Source of the DNA: Rhizobium sp. 16-488-2b
Lineage (GTDB): Bacteria > Pseudomonadota > Alphaproteobacteria > Rhizobiales > Rhizobiaceae
DNA: 64,000 nucleotides
NCBI RefSeq assembly: GCF_017741815.1
Contig: NZ_JAGHMF010000003.1
Coordinates: 434,001 to 498,000, forward strand
Direction: 5' to 3'
Each line of letters opens with the position of its first letter. Positions within the stretch are counted from its first letter, which is position 1. This document shows, piece after piece, positions 49,915 through 59,247 of the stretch. A program made the translations under genes and the position numbers. The notes below the pieces were generated by a model. It was not told the DNA's origin. It worked only from the letters and a program-made list of their open reading frames with translations, and searched no databases.

Positions 49915-51618
49915 TCAGAACGTCTGGCCCGAGATCATCATCAGGTGCTCGATGACGGGACCGAGCGCCAGCGCCGGGAAGAAGGTCAGGCCGCCGACGA
50001 TGACGATGGTGCCCGTCAGAAGTCCGACGAACAGCGGGCCATCTGTGGGGAAGGTGCCGTTGGAGGCCGGAACCGTCTTCTTGGCCGCCAGCGAGCCGGC
50101 GATAGCAAGAGCCGGAATGATGACCAGGAAACGGCCGGCCAGCATCGCGATCCCGAGCGTCACGTTGTACCAGGGCGTATTCCCCGTCAGCCCGCCGAAG
50201 GCCGAGCCGTTGTTGGCGGCGGCGGACGAATAGGCGTAGAGGATTTCCGAGAAACCGTGCGCTCCAGCCGTGCCAACCGAGGCGACGGCCGAAGGCAGCA
50301 CGCTTGCGATCGCGGTGAAGACTAGCATCGTCAGCGGCAGGCAGAGGATGGCAAGCACGGCCATCTTCATCTCCTTCGCCTCGATCTTCTTGCCGAGATA
50401 TTCAGGCGTGCGCCCGACCATCAGCCCGGCCACGAAGATGGCGATAATGACGAAGAGCAGGATGCCGTAGAAGCCCGCGCCGACACCGCCGACGATCACT
50501 TCTCCGAGCTGCATGTTGATGAGCGGGATCAGGCCGCCGAGCGCCGTGAACGAGCCATGCATGGCATTGACCGCGCCGCACGACGCCGCCGTGGTGATGA
50601 CAGCGAAGAGCGAGGAGAGCGTGATGCCGAAGCGTACTTCCTTGCCTTCCATATTGCCGCCTTCAAGGCCGAAGGCATGCATCAGCGGATTGCCGGCCGC
50701 TTCAGCCCAATAGGTGACGCCGACGCCTATCAGGAAGAGCACGAACATGCTGGCGAGGATCGCCCAACCCTGCTTCTGGTTGCCGACCATGCGACCGAAA
50801 ACGTTGGTCATCGCGGCACCGATCGCGAAGATCGCCACCATCTGGATCAGGTTGGAAATCGCGTCGGGATTTTCGAACGGGTGCGCGGAATTGGCGTTGA
50901 AGAAGCCGCCGCCGTTGGTGCCGAGCATCTTGATTGCCAGCTGCGAGGCCACGGGCCCGACCGCGATCGTCTGCTTGGCGCCTTCGAGCGTGGTCGCCTC
51001 GACATAGGCGCCGAGCGTCTGCGGCACGCCGAGTGCGACGAAGACAAGCGTCATGACGATTGAGAGCGGCAGGAGGATGTAGAAGGTCGCTCTCACCATA
51101 TCGACCCAGAAATTGCCGACTGCCTTGCCGGATGCGCGCGAAAACGCCCGGATGAAGGCAAGCGCGATGGCAATGCCCGTCGCTGCCGAGACGAAGTTCT
51201 GCACCGTCAGCCCGGCCATCTGCGTCAGATAGGACATCGTGCTTTCGCCGCCGTAGTTCTGCCAGTTGGTGTTACTGACGAAGCTGACGGCGGTGTTGAA
51301 GGAGAGCTCGGGCCCGACCGCGGCCATGCCGGCCGGGTTGTAAGGCAGCACCGCCTGCAGGCGCAGCAGGGCGTAGAGCACCAGCGCCCCCAGAAGGTTG
51401 AAGGCGAGCATCGAGACCGCATAGGTCGTCCAGTGCTGCTCTTCGCGCTCGCTGGTGCCCGACAATGCGTAAAGTCCCCGTTCGATCGGAACGAGGACGG
51501 GTGAGAGAAGCGTGCGCTCGCCCGAAAAGACACGCGTCATGTAGCCGCCGAGCGGTTTGACGAGCGCGAGAACGATCCCGCAGTAAAGCAGGATCTGAAG
51601 CCATCCGTTGAGGGTCAT
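49915..51618 (-). CDS. kdpA: Potassium-transporting ATPase subunit KdpA
   Basis: Channel-like membrane subunit that selects and binds potassium, 567 aa with ten expected helices. The four selectivity-filter-type segments are visible: [47 protein letters not shown] and [13 protein letters not shown]. The N-terminus is [20 protein letters not shown] and the C-terminus ends [18 protein letters not shown]. kdpF ends 35 bp upstream. Its 3' end is followed at 4 bp by the 57-aa small gene. Confidence 0.96.
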   Translation of the reverse strand: MTLNGWLQILLYCGIVLALVKPLGGYMTRVFSGERTLLSPVLVPIERGLYALSGTSEREEQHWTTYAVSMLAFNLLGALVLYALLRLQAVLPYNPAGMAAVGPELSFNTAVSFVSNTNWQNYGGESTMSYLTQMAGLTVQNFVSAATGIAIALAFIRAFSRASGKAVGNFWVDMVRATFYILLPLSIVMTLVFVALGVPQTLGAYVEATTLEGAKQTIAVGPVASQLAIKMLGTNGGGFFNANSAHPFENPDAISNLIQMVAIFAIGAAMTNVFGRMVGNQKQGWAILASMFVLFLIGVGVTYWAEAAGNPLMHAFGLEGGNMEGKEVRFGITLSSLFAVITTAASCGAVNAMHGSFTALGGLIPLINMQLGEVIVGGVGAGFYGILLFVIIAIFVAGLMVGRTPEYLGKKIEAKEMKMAVLAILCLPLTMLVFTAIASVLPSAVASVGTAGAHGFSEILYAYSSAAANNGSAFGGLTGNTPWYNVTLGIAMLAGRFLVIIPALAIAGSLAAKKTVPASNGTFPTDGPLFVGLLTGTIVIVGGLTFFPALALGPVIEHLMMISGQTF

Positions 51619-51653
51619 CTTGATTAACTTTCAATACCCGGCGCTATGAGAGA

Positions 51654-51743
51654 TCAGAATCGCTCAGGGCGGATGAGGGCATAGGTGAGGTAGACGGTGA
51701 GGAACACGGTCACGGCACCGCTGAGGACATAATCGAATATCAC
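51654..51743 (-). CDS. kdpF: Potassium-transporting ATPase subunit KdpF
   Basis: A 29-aa membrane peptide, below usual gene-calling limits. GTG start at 51743 with GGGAG 7 bp upstream. The sequence is (V/M)IFDYVLSGAVTVFLTVYL followed by TYALIRPERF; the YLxYALIxPExF end is diagnostic of KdpF, which stabilises the KdpABC complex. It lies 35 bp before kdpA. Confidence 0.88.
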   Translation of the reverse strand: MIFDYVLSGAVTVFLTVYLTYALIRPERF

Positions 51744-51756
51744 TGTGTTTCTCCCG

Positions 51757-51840
51757 CTAGAGGCTGTCGCAAACTTTGGTGTAGGCGAGGCACAGCACGA
51801 AGAATAAGATCGTGATGCCGAGCAGAACGATGTCGATCAT
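51757..51840 (-). CDS. Kdp-associated 27-aa membrane peptide
   Basis: First gene of the kdp cluster: 27 aa, MIDIVLLGITILFFVLCLAY then TKVCDSL. One hydrophobic helix ends in a Y-x3-CD-x-L pattern that I have seen in small genes ahead of kdpF in other proteobacteria. AAGGAG lies 9 bp before the ATG, and it ends 13 bp before kdpF. The function is unknown. Confidence 0.75.
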   Translation of the reverse strand: MIDIVLLGITILFFVLCLAYTKVCDSL

Positions 51841-52201
51841 CGACCATCACTCCTTGAATTGTTTTCGAAATGGAGACGCGGCGCCGGCCGGTTGGTCCGC
51901 GCACTTGTCCCTGGTGTCTCGGGCAAGATCTTGCGATCGCCCGGCCATCAATATGCGGCCGAAGCGCATTAAGGTTCGAGACGCGGAAAAAGCCGCCAAT
52001 ATAAAAATCTTATAAATGCGCCGATGCGGTCGCTCGCCCGTGGGCCGCGTCGACGAAGGACCGCGGAACCTGTGTGCCATAGTTTGTCGCCCTTCTGGCC
52101 AGTCTGGCGAAAGCTTCCAGCCGTAGGTTGTGGCATGTAAATAACCCACCTGCCTCGGCTGTTCGCCCGAATGTCCGTTGCGATACGTGAAGGCGAATGG
52201 C
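51841..52201. other. Divergent control region between kdp and the transferase gene
   Basis: 361 bp without a supported gene. An AT-rich block at 51998-52017 (AATATAAAAATCTTATAAAT) stands out from the GC-rich surroundings. It could serve as a KdpE site or a -10 region, since KdpE sites in E. coli are T-rich; this is weak inference. GAAGG lies before the ATG at 52202. Confidence 0.45.
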
Positions 52202-53725
52202 ATGCCACAGACTGAAACGACCACCACGTCCACCGAAACGTTGGCCGAGCTCACAGCGCTGAAAGCGCAGGTGGAACAGCTTGGTGAACGCATCGAAGTG
52301 CAGGGCGCCGTCCAGTTCGAGATCGCCAAGCTGCTGCAGACGTTCCATGGTCAGCTACAGGACCTGCCCAATCAGGTAGCCGACATCGTCAAGAAGGCGA
52401 TTGAAGAGAGCGCGCAGAACAAGGTTCCGCTGACGAGAGAAGTCCTAACCCGTCTCGACCTCCGACTGAACCAGCTGGCCATCAGCGCGCATACCGTCAA
52501 GCAGGTCAGCAATATGACGCTTCGCAGACTTGGACCTTCCACCGAGAAAATCCGCTGCGTCTTCATCGTTCAGTCGATCCCGATGTGGGATTCGTTTGCC
52601 GAAATCTATCAGGCGATGGTCGAGGACGAGCGGTTCTATCCAATCGTGGTTTCCATCGATAAGAGCGAGCTCGGCAGGGCCGAATTTGCCGGTGAAGACG
52701 ATGTCCATCTTGGACTGACGGCGCTCAAGATTCCGCATCTTCGTCTGAATGTGGACGCCTATGATGCGCTCGACATTTTCAGGAATCTCATGCCCGATGT
52801 GGTGTTCCGCCAGCAGCAATGGGAAACTCCCGTGCCGCCCGGCCTACGCACGCTGGAAATCTCCTTCGCGCGCATCTGCGTCGTGCCCTATGGCGTTGGA
52901 ACGCTGGCCAATCCTGACATGACGGACGAGTCCGACGAGGCCTACGACAACAATTACGATCAGCAATACCACCGTTTTGCCTGGAAGGTGTTCTGCGAAA
53001 CCGAACTGACGATATCCTATTACGGTTCCTTCGCTCACTCCGATCCGGAAAAATTCGTGTTGAGCGGCTACCCCAAGCTCGACAAGCTGCTGTCGGCCAG
53101 AGGTCATGGCGTGTGGCCGATCCCGGAACCCAAAGGGCGCACCTTCCGCGTCATCTGGGCCCCGCATTACCTGCTCGCCGCCAACGGCAATTCGGGTTTC
53201 GGAGTCTTCCATCGCATTTACAAGGAAATGCTGGAGTGGGCGCGCTCCAGCACCGATATCCAGTTCGTGTTCAAGCCGCACCCGTCGCTCAAGTTCAGCC
53301 TGTCGGAAGGTAGCCCCTTGGCCAATGGCGGTTATCAGCAGTATGTCGACACCTGGTCGGCGCTTTCCAACTGCGCGGTTAGCGAGGGAACCTACGGCGA
53401 GCTTTTCGAAGCGTCCGATCTGATGCTGACGGACGGCGTCTCGTTCCTTAGCGAATACCAACTGTTCGAAAAGCCGCTGATCTATTTCGATTCCGGAAAT
53501 CATCCGCCTTTCAATTCCCTGGGTCGCATGGCCGAACGCGCCTCGCACAAGGTCGAGACCTTCAACGAGATGCGCAAAGCCGCCCTTGAATACAAGGCGG
53601 GCCGGGCTTGGGCGCTCGAGGCCGAGCGGCAGGCGTTCCTGAAGGTGCTTTTGCCCTGCGAGCAACCCGCCGCGCGCATCATCCTCGATTCCATCGCCGC
53701 AGACATTCACGCCCCGAAAGCTTAG
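52202..53725 (+). CDS. CDP-glycerol glycerophosphotransferase-like (TagB/TagF family) protein
   Basis: A 507-aa protein. Residues 1-110 form a helical region with coiled-coil character (TLAELTALKAQVEQLGERIE). The catalytic-like domain begins IRCVFIVQSIPMWDSFAEIY. Conserved family-like blocks are VWPIPEPKGRTFRVIWAPHY, FKPHPSLKFSLSEGSPLANG and LTDGVSFLSEYQLFEKPLIY, resembling the HP-x(n)-D-S layout of TagB/TagF/Pfam Glyphos_transf. It lacks membrane segments. It is probably a cytosolic polymer or glycan transferase for a surface polysaccharide; the acceptor is unknown. It stands alone, with a terminator after it. Confidence 0.75.
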   Translation: MPQTETTTTSTETLAELTALKAQVEQLGERIEVQGAVQFEIAKLLQTFHGQLQDLPNQVADIVKKAIEESAQNKVPLTREVLTRLDLRLNQLAISAHTVKQVSNMTLRRLGPSTEKIRCVFIVQSIPMWDSFAEIYQAMVEDERFYPIVVSIDKSELGRAEFAGEDDVHLGLTALKIPHLRLNVDAYDALDIFRNLMPDVVFRQQQWETPVPPGLRTLEISFARICVVPYGVGTLANPDMTDESDEAYDNNYDQQYHRFAWKVFCETELTISYYGSFAHSDPEKFVLSGYPKLDKLLSARGHGVWPIPEPKGRTFRVIWAPHYLLAANGNSGFGVFHRIYKEMLEWARSSTDIQFVFKPHPSLKFSLSEGSPLANGGYQQYVDTWSALSNCAVSEGTYGELFEASDLMLTDGVSFLSEYQLFEKPLIYFDSGNHPPFNSLGRMAERASHKVETFNEMRKAALEYKAGRAWALEAERQAFLKVLLPCEQPAARIILDSIAADIHAPKA

Positions 53726-53750
53726 CTCTTAAAGCGAATCAGAACTGCGA

Positions 53751-53778
53751 CAGCGCCGAGACATTGCGGCGCTGTTTT
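53751..53778 (+). terminator. Terminator of the transferase gene
   Basis: CAGCGCCG and CGGCGCTG form an 8-bp perfect stem with an 8-nt loop and TTTT, 25 bp after the stop codon. Confidence 0.85.
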
Positions 53779-53940
53779 GCGTTTGGATGCCGGTAGGGTC
53801 GCTCTGGTTACCGGCTACATGAGTTCGATAGGCGGCCATCGGGCCAACTTCTTGTGCGACACAACTTAAACGTTGACCTTTCGCCAAATGCACGACCATG
53901 ATCGCCAATCGCTTCATCACGTGAATAAACCCTGTTGTAT

Positions 53941-56900
53941 ATGGCTGAGCCTTTCCAACCGTTTCTGCAACGTTGCCTTTCCATCGACCTGGAAGTGGAT
54001 CCTGTAACTGCCAGCATCTTCGCCTTTGCCGCGGTGCGCGATGACACTCGTCCCCCGATCCTGGCAAGGAAACGCGATCTCGGGGCCGCACTCGGCCGCC
54101 TGGAATCAGAAGCGACCGAAGGGGTGCACCTGCTCGGGCACAACATACTTCGCCATGACCTGCCTCACTTGTTCGCGGTGCGGCCCGGACTTGCGAGTAT
54201 TCTTCGGTCGCCGATAGACACTCTATGGCTTAATCCCCTCGCATTTCCGCGCAATCCCTACCACCATCTCGTCAAGCACTATCATGACGGGCGCCTGCAG
54301 GCGGGCCATGTCAACGACCCGGAACTGGATGCGCGACTGGTGTTTCAGGTGCTGCGCAATCAACTGGCGGCTTTGACCCAGCAGAACGCCGATCAACCCG
54401 ATGCCGTCGCGGCCTTTCATTTCCTTACCACGAGAATGGAGAACCACGACGGCTTCGATGCTGTTTTCCGGGAGGTTCGCGGCGCTCCCGCGCCCGATAC
54501 CCTTTTGGCAAGAGAAGCGATCTCCCGGCTTTTGGCTGGGCGCGCTTGCGAGAGGCGGATCGAACAGACGCTGAACCGCCTTTCGAACCCGCAACTTGGT
54601 TGGTCGATGGCCTACGCGTTGTCTTGGATCCTGGTTGCCGGCGGCGATTCCGTCATGCCGCCTTGGGTACGTGCGCAGTTCCGCGAGGCTGCAATGATCG
54701 TGCGCCACTTGCGCGACACCAATTGCAATAGCCCGGATTGCGCCTGGTGCAGCGAGAAGAACGACCCGGTCCGCGCTTTGTCGCGCTGGTTTGGGTTCGA
54801 TGCCTTCCGCGCTGAGCCGGTGGATGATATGGGCCGCCCCCTGCAGGAGCGGATCGTCGATGAGGCGATGCGCGGGGCGAGCGTCCTCGGCATTTTGCCG
54901 ACAGGCACGGGCAAATCGGTCTGCTATCAGATCCCCGCTTTGTCGAAGTTCGACAAGACTGGAGCACTGACGGTGGCGATCTCGCCGCTGGTCGCGCTGA
55001 TGGGCGATCAGGTTCAGGGCATGGAGCGGGCAGGGATATCCTCCGCCGTGACCGTCAATGGAATGCTCTCGATGCCCGAGCGGCAGGATGCGCTGGACCG
55101 CGTGCGAATGGGAGAGGCGGCAATGCTGCTCATTTCGCCCGAGCAATTGCGCAGCAACTCGGTCCGATCGGTTCTGGCACAGCGTGAGATCGGGCTCTGG
55201 GTACTGGACGAAGCGCATTGCGTTTCGAAATGGGGCCACGACTTCCGGCCCGACTACCGCTATGTCAGCCGTTTCATCAAGGAATCCGCGGGCGATGAAG
55301 CGCCTGCGCAGGTGCTCTGCTTGACCGCCACCGCCAAGCCCGAAGTGGTGCGTGACATCCGGGAGCATTTCAAGGCACGACTTGGAAGCGAGCTTTTGTT
55401 GCTAGACGGTGGCGCAGTGCGCACCAATCTCAGCTTCGAGGTTCGGTCGACTCAGCGCGGCACCAAGCTCGCTGACATCCTTGATGTGATCGAGACCAAG
55501 TTGCCGCAGGATGGCGCCTCCGGTGCCGTAATCTATTGCGCCACACGCAGCGAGACACAGCGAGTGGCCCAGTTCCTCAAGCAGCAGGGGCTGTCGGCGG
55601 AACGGTTCCACGCTGGTCTGACGTCCGAGGAGAAGCGCGACATTCAGGAGCGATTTCGTATCGGCGACCTCGGGATTATCGCTGCGACCAATGCTTTCGG
55701 CATGGGGATCGACAAGCCTGATATCCGACTGGTGGTCCACGGCGATATTCCCGGATCATTGGAGGACTATCTGCAGGAGGCCGGGCGAGCCGGCCGCGAC
55801 CGCGCCCATGCCAATTGCGTGCTGCTCTTCGCTGAGGAGGACGTCGAGCGCCAGTTCTCGCTTTCGGCTCGCTCGCGTCTGGCCCGGCATGAAATCGGCG
55901 CCATCCTCAAGGCTCTGCGGCGGCTTGACGAGCGTATGAAAAAGACCGGCACGGTTGTGGCCACCTCGGGCGAAGTCGTGCGGGCGGAACGCGATCAGGA
56001 GTTCGAGCGCGACATCAACACCGACGACACCAGGGTGAAGACCGCGGTGTCCTGGCTGGAAGAGGCCACGCTGCTGAGTCGTGAGGAGAACAAGGTTCAG
56101 GTCTTTCCCTCGTCCCTCAGAATCCGCAACCTGGAGGAGGTCGAGGCCATCTTGGCCAGAGCCGCGATCACCGGCACCCGTCGCAAGCAGCTTCTGGATA
56201 TAACGCGCCACTTGATGAACGCGCCGCCCGATAAGGGCATATCCACCGACGAACTCGCTGGGGTCAGCGGACTGACAGGGGGGATGCTGAACAAGGCGTT
56301 GGCCGATCTCGAGGCGCTCGGGATCGCTCGCAACGACGTCATTGTCACGATTTTTGTCCATGTTGTAGCCGATGGTCATTCGCAGCAACGCCTGGCGCAG
56401 GCAGCTAGACTTGAAACGGCGCTGATCGCCCTGATGCGTGAGGCGGCCCCCGATGCCGAAGATACCGAAGGCATTCCCCTGCACATGGCCGAGGCCTGTC
56501 AGGCGCTCCGCGATCAGGGGCATAGCGCAGTGCGCCCCTACATCGTGGAAAAGCTGCTCCGCAGCATGGGCCGCGACGGGCGCGATCAGGACGGCGGCAA
56601 GGGCAATCTTCGGCTGCGCAAGGCTTCACGCAACACACTACTGGTTACGCTGCAGCGGTCCTGGCAGGCGCTGGAGCAGACGGCAAACCTGCGGCAGCAG
56701 GGTGCGGAGTTGTTGCTACGGCACCTGCTGGGCAGGTTGCCAAAAGGCAGCCGCGGCAAGGACATCCAGGTTGAAACGACGATGGGTGATCTCCTTTCGA
56801 CCCTGACGGGAGACGCGTTGCTGCGCGGCAGCGGTATTCAGGACATGACACGACTGATGGAGCGCGCACTTCTGTGGCTCCACGAGCAGGAGGTGCTGAC

Positions 56901-59043
56901 GCTCGGCAAGGGGCTGACGATTTTCCGGCAGGCAATGACGGTGCATTTGAATCCCTCCGGCGGTCAGTTCACCGTGAAGGATTTTGCCCCCCTGGAGGAG
57001 CACTACGTCGAGCAGACGATCCAGACCCACGTGATGGCGGCCTATGCAGAAAGAGGCCTTGTTGCGATGGATCAGGCGCTTCGGCTGTCCGAGGATTACT
57101 TTGTCCTGGAGCGCGACGCCTTTCTGCGCCGCTGGATGCCAGGCAAGGGCGGTGAGATCAGGCGTCGCACCACCGGCAAATCCTGGAAGGCGATCGTTGA
57201 GGCTCTGAAGAATCCAGTTCAGCAAGAGATCGTCGCTGACGACCGCGAACAGACAAACGTGCTCGTCCTTGCTGGGCCAGGTTCGGGCAAGACGCGCGTT
57301 CTGGTGCACCGCATCGCCTATCTGATCCGTGTCCGCCGCGAGGACCCCCGCGGCATCCTGGTGCTGACCTACAACCGCCATGCTGCCGCCGAAATACGCA
57401 TCCGGCTGAGACACCTGATCGGCGATGACGCGACCGCGGTGACCATATCCACTTGCCACGCCCTGGCGATGCGATTGGTGGGCGCGAGCTTCGCCGGAAC
57501 CGCAAGCGAGACGTCCCACGATTTCGACGGGATCATTATGGAAGCGGTCCGCCAGTTGAACGGCGAAGGACTGAGCAAACCGGAAGCCGAGGCACAACGT
57601 GATACGCTGATTGAGGGCTATCGCTGGATCCTCGTGGACGAGTATCAGGACATCGGCCCCGAGGAATATGCGTTGATCTCCGCAGTCGCTGGCCGCTCGC
57701 TGGACGACAAGGAGCTTCGGCTCAGCCTGTTTGCGGTGGGTGACGACGATCAGAACATCTACGCCTTCGCCGGGGCATCCATTCGCTTCATCCGCCAGTT
57801 CGAGGCCGATTACAATGCACGACCCGTGTTCCTGATCGAAAACTATCGTTCGACGGGGCATATCATTGCAGCCGCCAACGCAGTCATTGCGCCAGCCGCG
57901 ACTCGCATGAAGGCCGGTCACGACATTGCCATCGATCGCAAGCGCAGCAAGGGGCCGCCGGGTGGAGAGATGGCGGCGCTCGATCCGGTGGCACATGGGC
58001 GTGTGCAAGTGTTGGACTGCCCATCCGGCGATGTGGCTCAGGCGATGACCGCTGTCGATGAACTCGTCCGACTATCCCGCCTTGATCCGGAGTGGAACTG
58101 GTCGCGTGCGGCGGTTATCGCGCGCGACTGGCGGCGCTTGGCTCCGGTGCGCGCTTATGCCGAAACGCTTGGTATTCCGGTCGAAATGGCGAATGAGAGC
58201 CTGCCCAGCATCTGGCGTCTGCGCGAAATGCAGCAGTTCATCGACGTCCTGCGTCGTGATGCGGCACGTTTGCTGAGCATCCGTGATCTGGTGGGCGTGC
58301 TCAATGCTATACCGTCAAACCGCTGGACGGACCTGATTGCCGAAGGCATCGCCGCACTGGCGAAAGAGCTTGCGAACAAGACAATGCCCGTGCCGGATCT
58401 CGTCGAGTGGTTCGCTGAATGGGCGTATGATGCGCGCAGCGATCAGCGGGCATTGCTGTTGTTGACGGCGCATCGATCGAAAGGCCTGGAGTTCGACGAT
58501 GTCGTTATCCTGAATGGCGGTTGGGACAGGCCCTCCAAGGATGAGGATCCCGATGCGCCGCGCCGCCTCTTCTATGTCGCCATGACCAGAGCCCGACGTA
58601 GCCTTGCCATTATTGCGGAAAGACAGCATCCGTTCGTACCGCACGGCGAAGAGCATGTGCTGCGCCGGACCGCGCCGGCTATCTCCGATGCCGTCGACGT
58701 TCCGACTGCGCTGTATCAAGTGCCCAACCTCAAAACGGTGGATCTTTCATGGGCCGGGCGCCTCGGGCAGGGTCATCCCTCGCTTGCCGCAATCTCGGCG
58801 GCAAAGGTGGGCGATCCACTCCATATCGTCCGCGACGCTTCCAATTGGAAGATGCTGAATGCTCAAGGGCAAGCTCTCGGACGCATGGCCAAAAGCTGGT
58901 CACCTCCAGAAGGGCTGAGTTTCCTCCGAGGCGAGGTCGGCGCCATCGTGCGCTGGCGCAAGGCCGACAATCAGGAAGAGTTCCGGGTGCACCTTCAGCG
59001 AGACATCTGGGAGGCGGTGGTGCCGGAGCTAGTGTTCGGTTGA
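53941..59043 (+). CDS. DEDD-exonuclease-like / RecQ helicase / UvrD helicase fusion protein
   Basis: A 1700-aa protein. Residues 1-140 look like a DnaQ-type 3'-5' exonuclease fold with candidate metal residues D16 and E18 (LSIDLEVD), N68-D73 (GHNILRHD), and D126/D130 (NDPELDA). A CNSPDCAWC cluster lies at 262-270. A RecQ-like helicase spans about 290-900, with Walker A PTGTGKSVCYQIP near 320, DEAH in VLDEAHCVSKWGHDF near 422, LTATA, and EAGRAGRDR near 615; the canonical RecQ zinc domain after motif VI is absent. A UvrD/Rep helicase spans about 1090-1580, with LAGPGSGKTRVLVHRIAYL, LVDEYQDIGPEEY, VGDDDQNIYAF, LLTAHRSKGLEFDDV and FYVAMTRARRS. ATG 53941 is preferred to TTG 53935; no ribosome binding site is seen. 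It lies just left of an integration site; defence or recombination is inferred. Confidence 0.85.
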   Translation: MAEPFQPFLQRCLSIDLEVDPVTASIFAFAAVRDDTRPPILARKRDLGAALGRLESEATEGVHLLGHNILRHDLPHLFAVRPGLASILRSPIDTLWLNPLAFPRNPYHHLVKHYHDGRLQAGHVNDPELDARLVFQVLRNQLAALTQQNADQPDAVAAFHFLTTRMENHDGFDAVFREVRGAPAPDTLLAREAISRLLAGRACERRIEQTLNRLSNPQLGWSMAYALSWILVAGGDSVMPPWVRAQFREAAMIVRHLRDTNCNSPDCAWCSEKNDPVRALSRWFGFDAFRAEPVDDMGRPLQERIVDEAMRGASVLGILPTGTGKSVCYQIPALSKFDKTGALTVAISPLVALMGDQVQGMERAGISSAVTVNGMLSMPERQDALDRVRMGEAAMLLISPEQLRSNSVRSVLAQREIGLWVLDEAHCVSKWGHDFRPDYRYVSRFIKESAGDEAPAQVLCLTATAKPEVVRDIREHFKARLGSELLLLDGGAVRTNLSFEVRSTQRGTKLADILDVIETKLPQDGASGAVIYCATRSETQRVAQFLKQQGLSAERFHAGLTSEEKRDIQERFRIGDLGIIAATNAFGMGIDKPDIRLVVHGDIPGSLEDYLQEAGRAGRDRAHANCVLLFAEEDVERQFSLSARSRLARHEIGAILKALRRLDERMKKTGTVVATSGEVVRAERDQEFERDINTDDTRVKTAVSWLEEATLLSREENKVQVFPSSLRIRNLEEVEAILARAAITGTRRKQLLDITRHLMNAPPDKGISTDELAGVSGLTGGMLNKALADLEALGIARNDVIVTIFVHVVADGHSQQRLAQAARLETALIALMREAAPDAEDTEGIPLHMAEACQALRDQGHSAVRPYIVEKLLRSMGRDGRDQDGGKGNLRLRKASRNTLLVTLQRSWQALEQTANLRQQGAELLLRHLLGRLPKGSRGKDIQVETTMGDLLSTLTGDALLRGSGIQDMTRLMERALLWLHEQEVLTLGKGLTIFRQAMTVHLNPSGGQFTVKDFAPLEEHYVEQTIQTHVMAAYAERGLVAMDQALRLSEDYFVLERDAFLRRWMPGKGGEIRRRTTGKSWKAIVEALKNPVQQEIVADDREQTNVLVLAGPGSGKTRVLVHRIAYLIRVRREDPRGILVLTYNRHAAAEIRIRLRHLIGDDATAVTISTCHALAMRLVGASFAGTASETSHDFDGIIMEAVRQLNGEGLSKPEAEAQRDTLIEGYRWILVDEYQDIGPEEYALISAVAGRSLDDKELRLSLFAVGDDDQNIYAFAGASIRFIRQFEADYNARPVFLIENYRSTGHIIAAANAVIAPAATRMKAGHDIAIDRKRSKGPPGGEMAALDPVAHGRVQVLDCPSGDVAQAMTAVDELVRLSRLDPEWNWSRAAVIARDWRRLAPVRAYAETLGIPVEMANESLPSIWRLREMQQFIDVLRRDAARLLSIRDLVGVLNAIPSNRWTDLIAEGIAALAKELANKTMPVPDLVEWFAEWAYDARSDQRALLLLTAHRSKGLEFDDVVILNGGWDRPSKDEDPDAPRRLFYVAMTRARRSLAIIAERQHPFVPHGEEHVLRRTAPAISDAVDVPTALYQVPNLKTVDLSWAGRLGQGHPSLAAISAAKVGDPLHIVRDASNWKMLNAQGQALGRMAKSWSPPEGLSFLRGEVGAIVRWRKADNQEEFRVHLQRDIWEAVVPELVFG

Positions 59044-59124
59044 TCGTCGCAAGCGGCGCAGGTCGTCAATAGATATCGCAATAATATCCGTAACGAATGG
59101 AAGATGAAAGAATTAAGAGAGATT

Positions 59125-59168
59125 TGGCTGGGGAACCTGGACTCGAACCAAGATTAACGGAGTCAGAG
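59125..59168 (-). other. tRNA-Gln 3' fragment, attachment site of the integrated element
   Basis: On the minus strand this reads as the 3' 44 nt of a Gln-CTG tRNA: anticodon loop CTCTGAC, stem half TCCGT, T loop TTCGAGT, then GTTCCCCAGCCA. The 5' half is absent and the match stops at the anticodon loop. Such a fragment beside a tyrosine integrase is the usual att remnant; the intact tRNA-Gln should lie at the far end of the element, right of this window. Confidence 0.75.
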
Positions 59169-59247
59169 TGTTCTAATAATCGCTGTTTTCATTGAGCTTA
59201 TTGGCGGTGTGTTGCGTCCATGTTGCGGACCAAAATCCCGAGGCTAG

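Noticed and set aside
48066..49955. Long plus-strand open frame (629 codons) over kdpB
   Set aside because: It is antisense to the clear P-type ATPase kdpB, is rich in Arg/His/Gly/Asp, and has no family motif or ribosome binding site. High GC opens such frames.
59125..59168. A functional tRNA-Gln gene
   Set aside because: Only the 3' 44 nt are present; D arm, acceptor 5' strand and 5' anticodon stem are missing.
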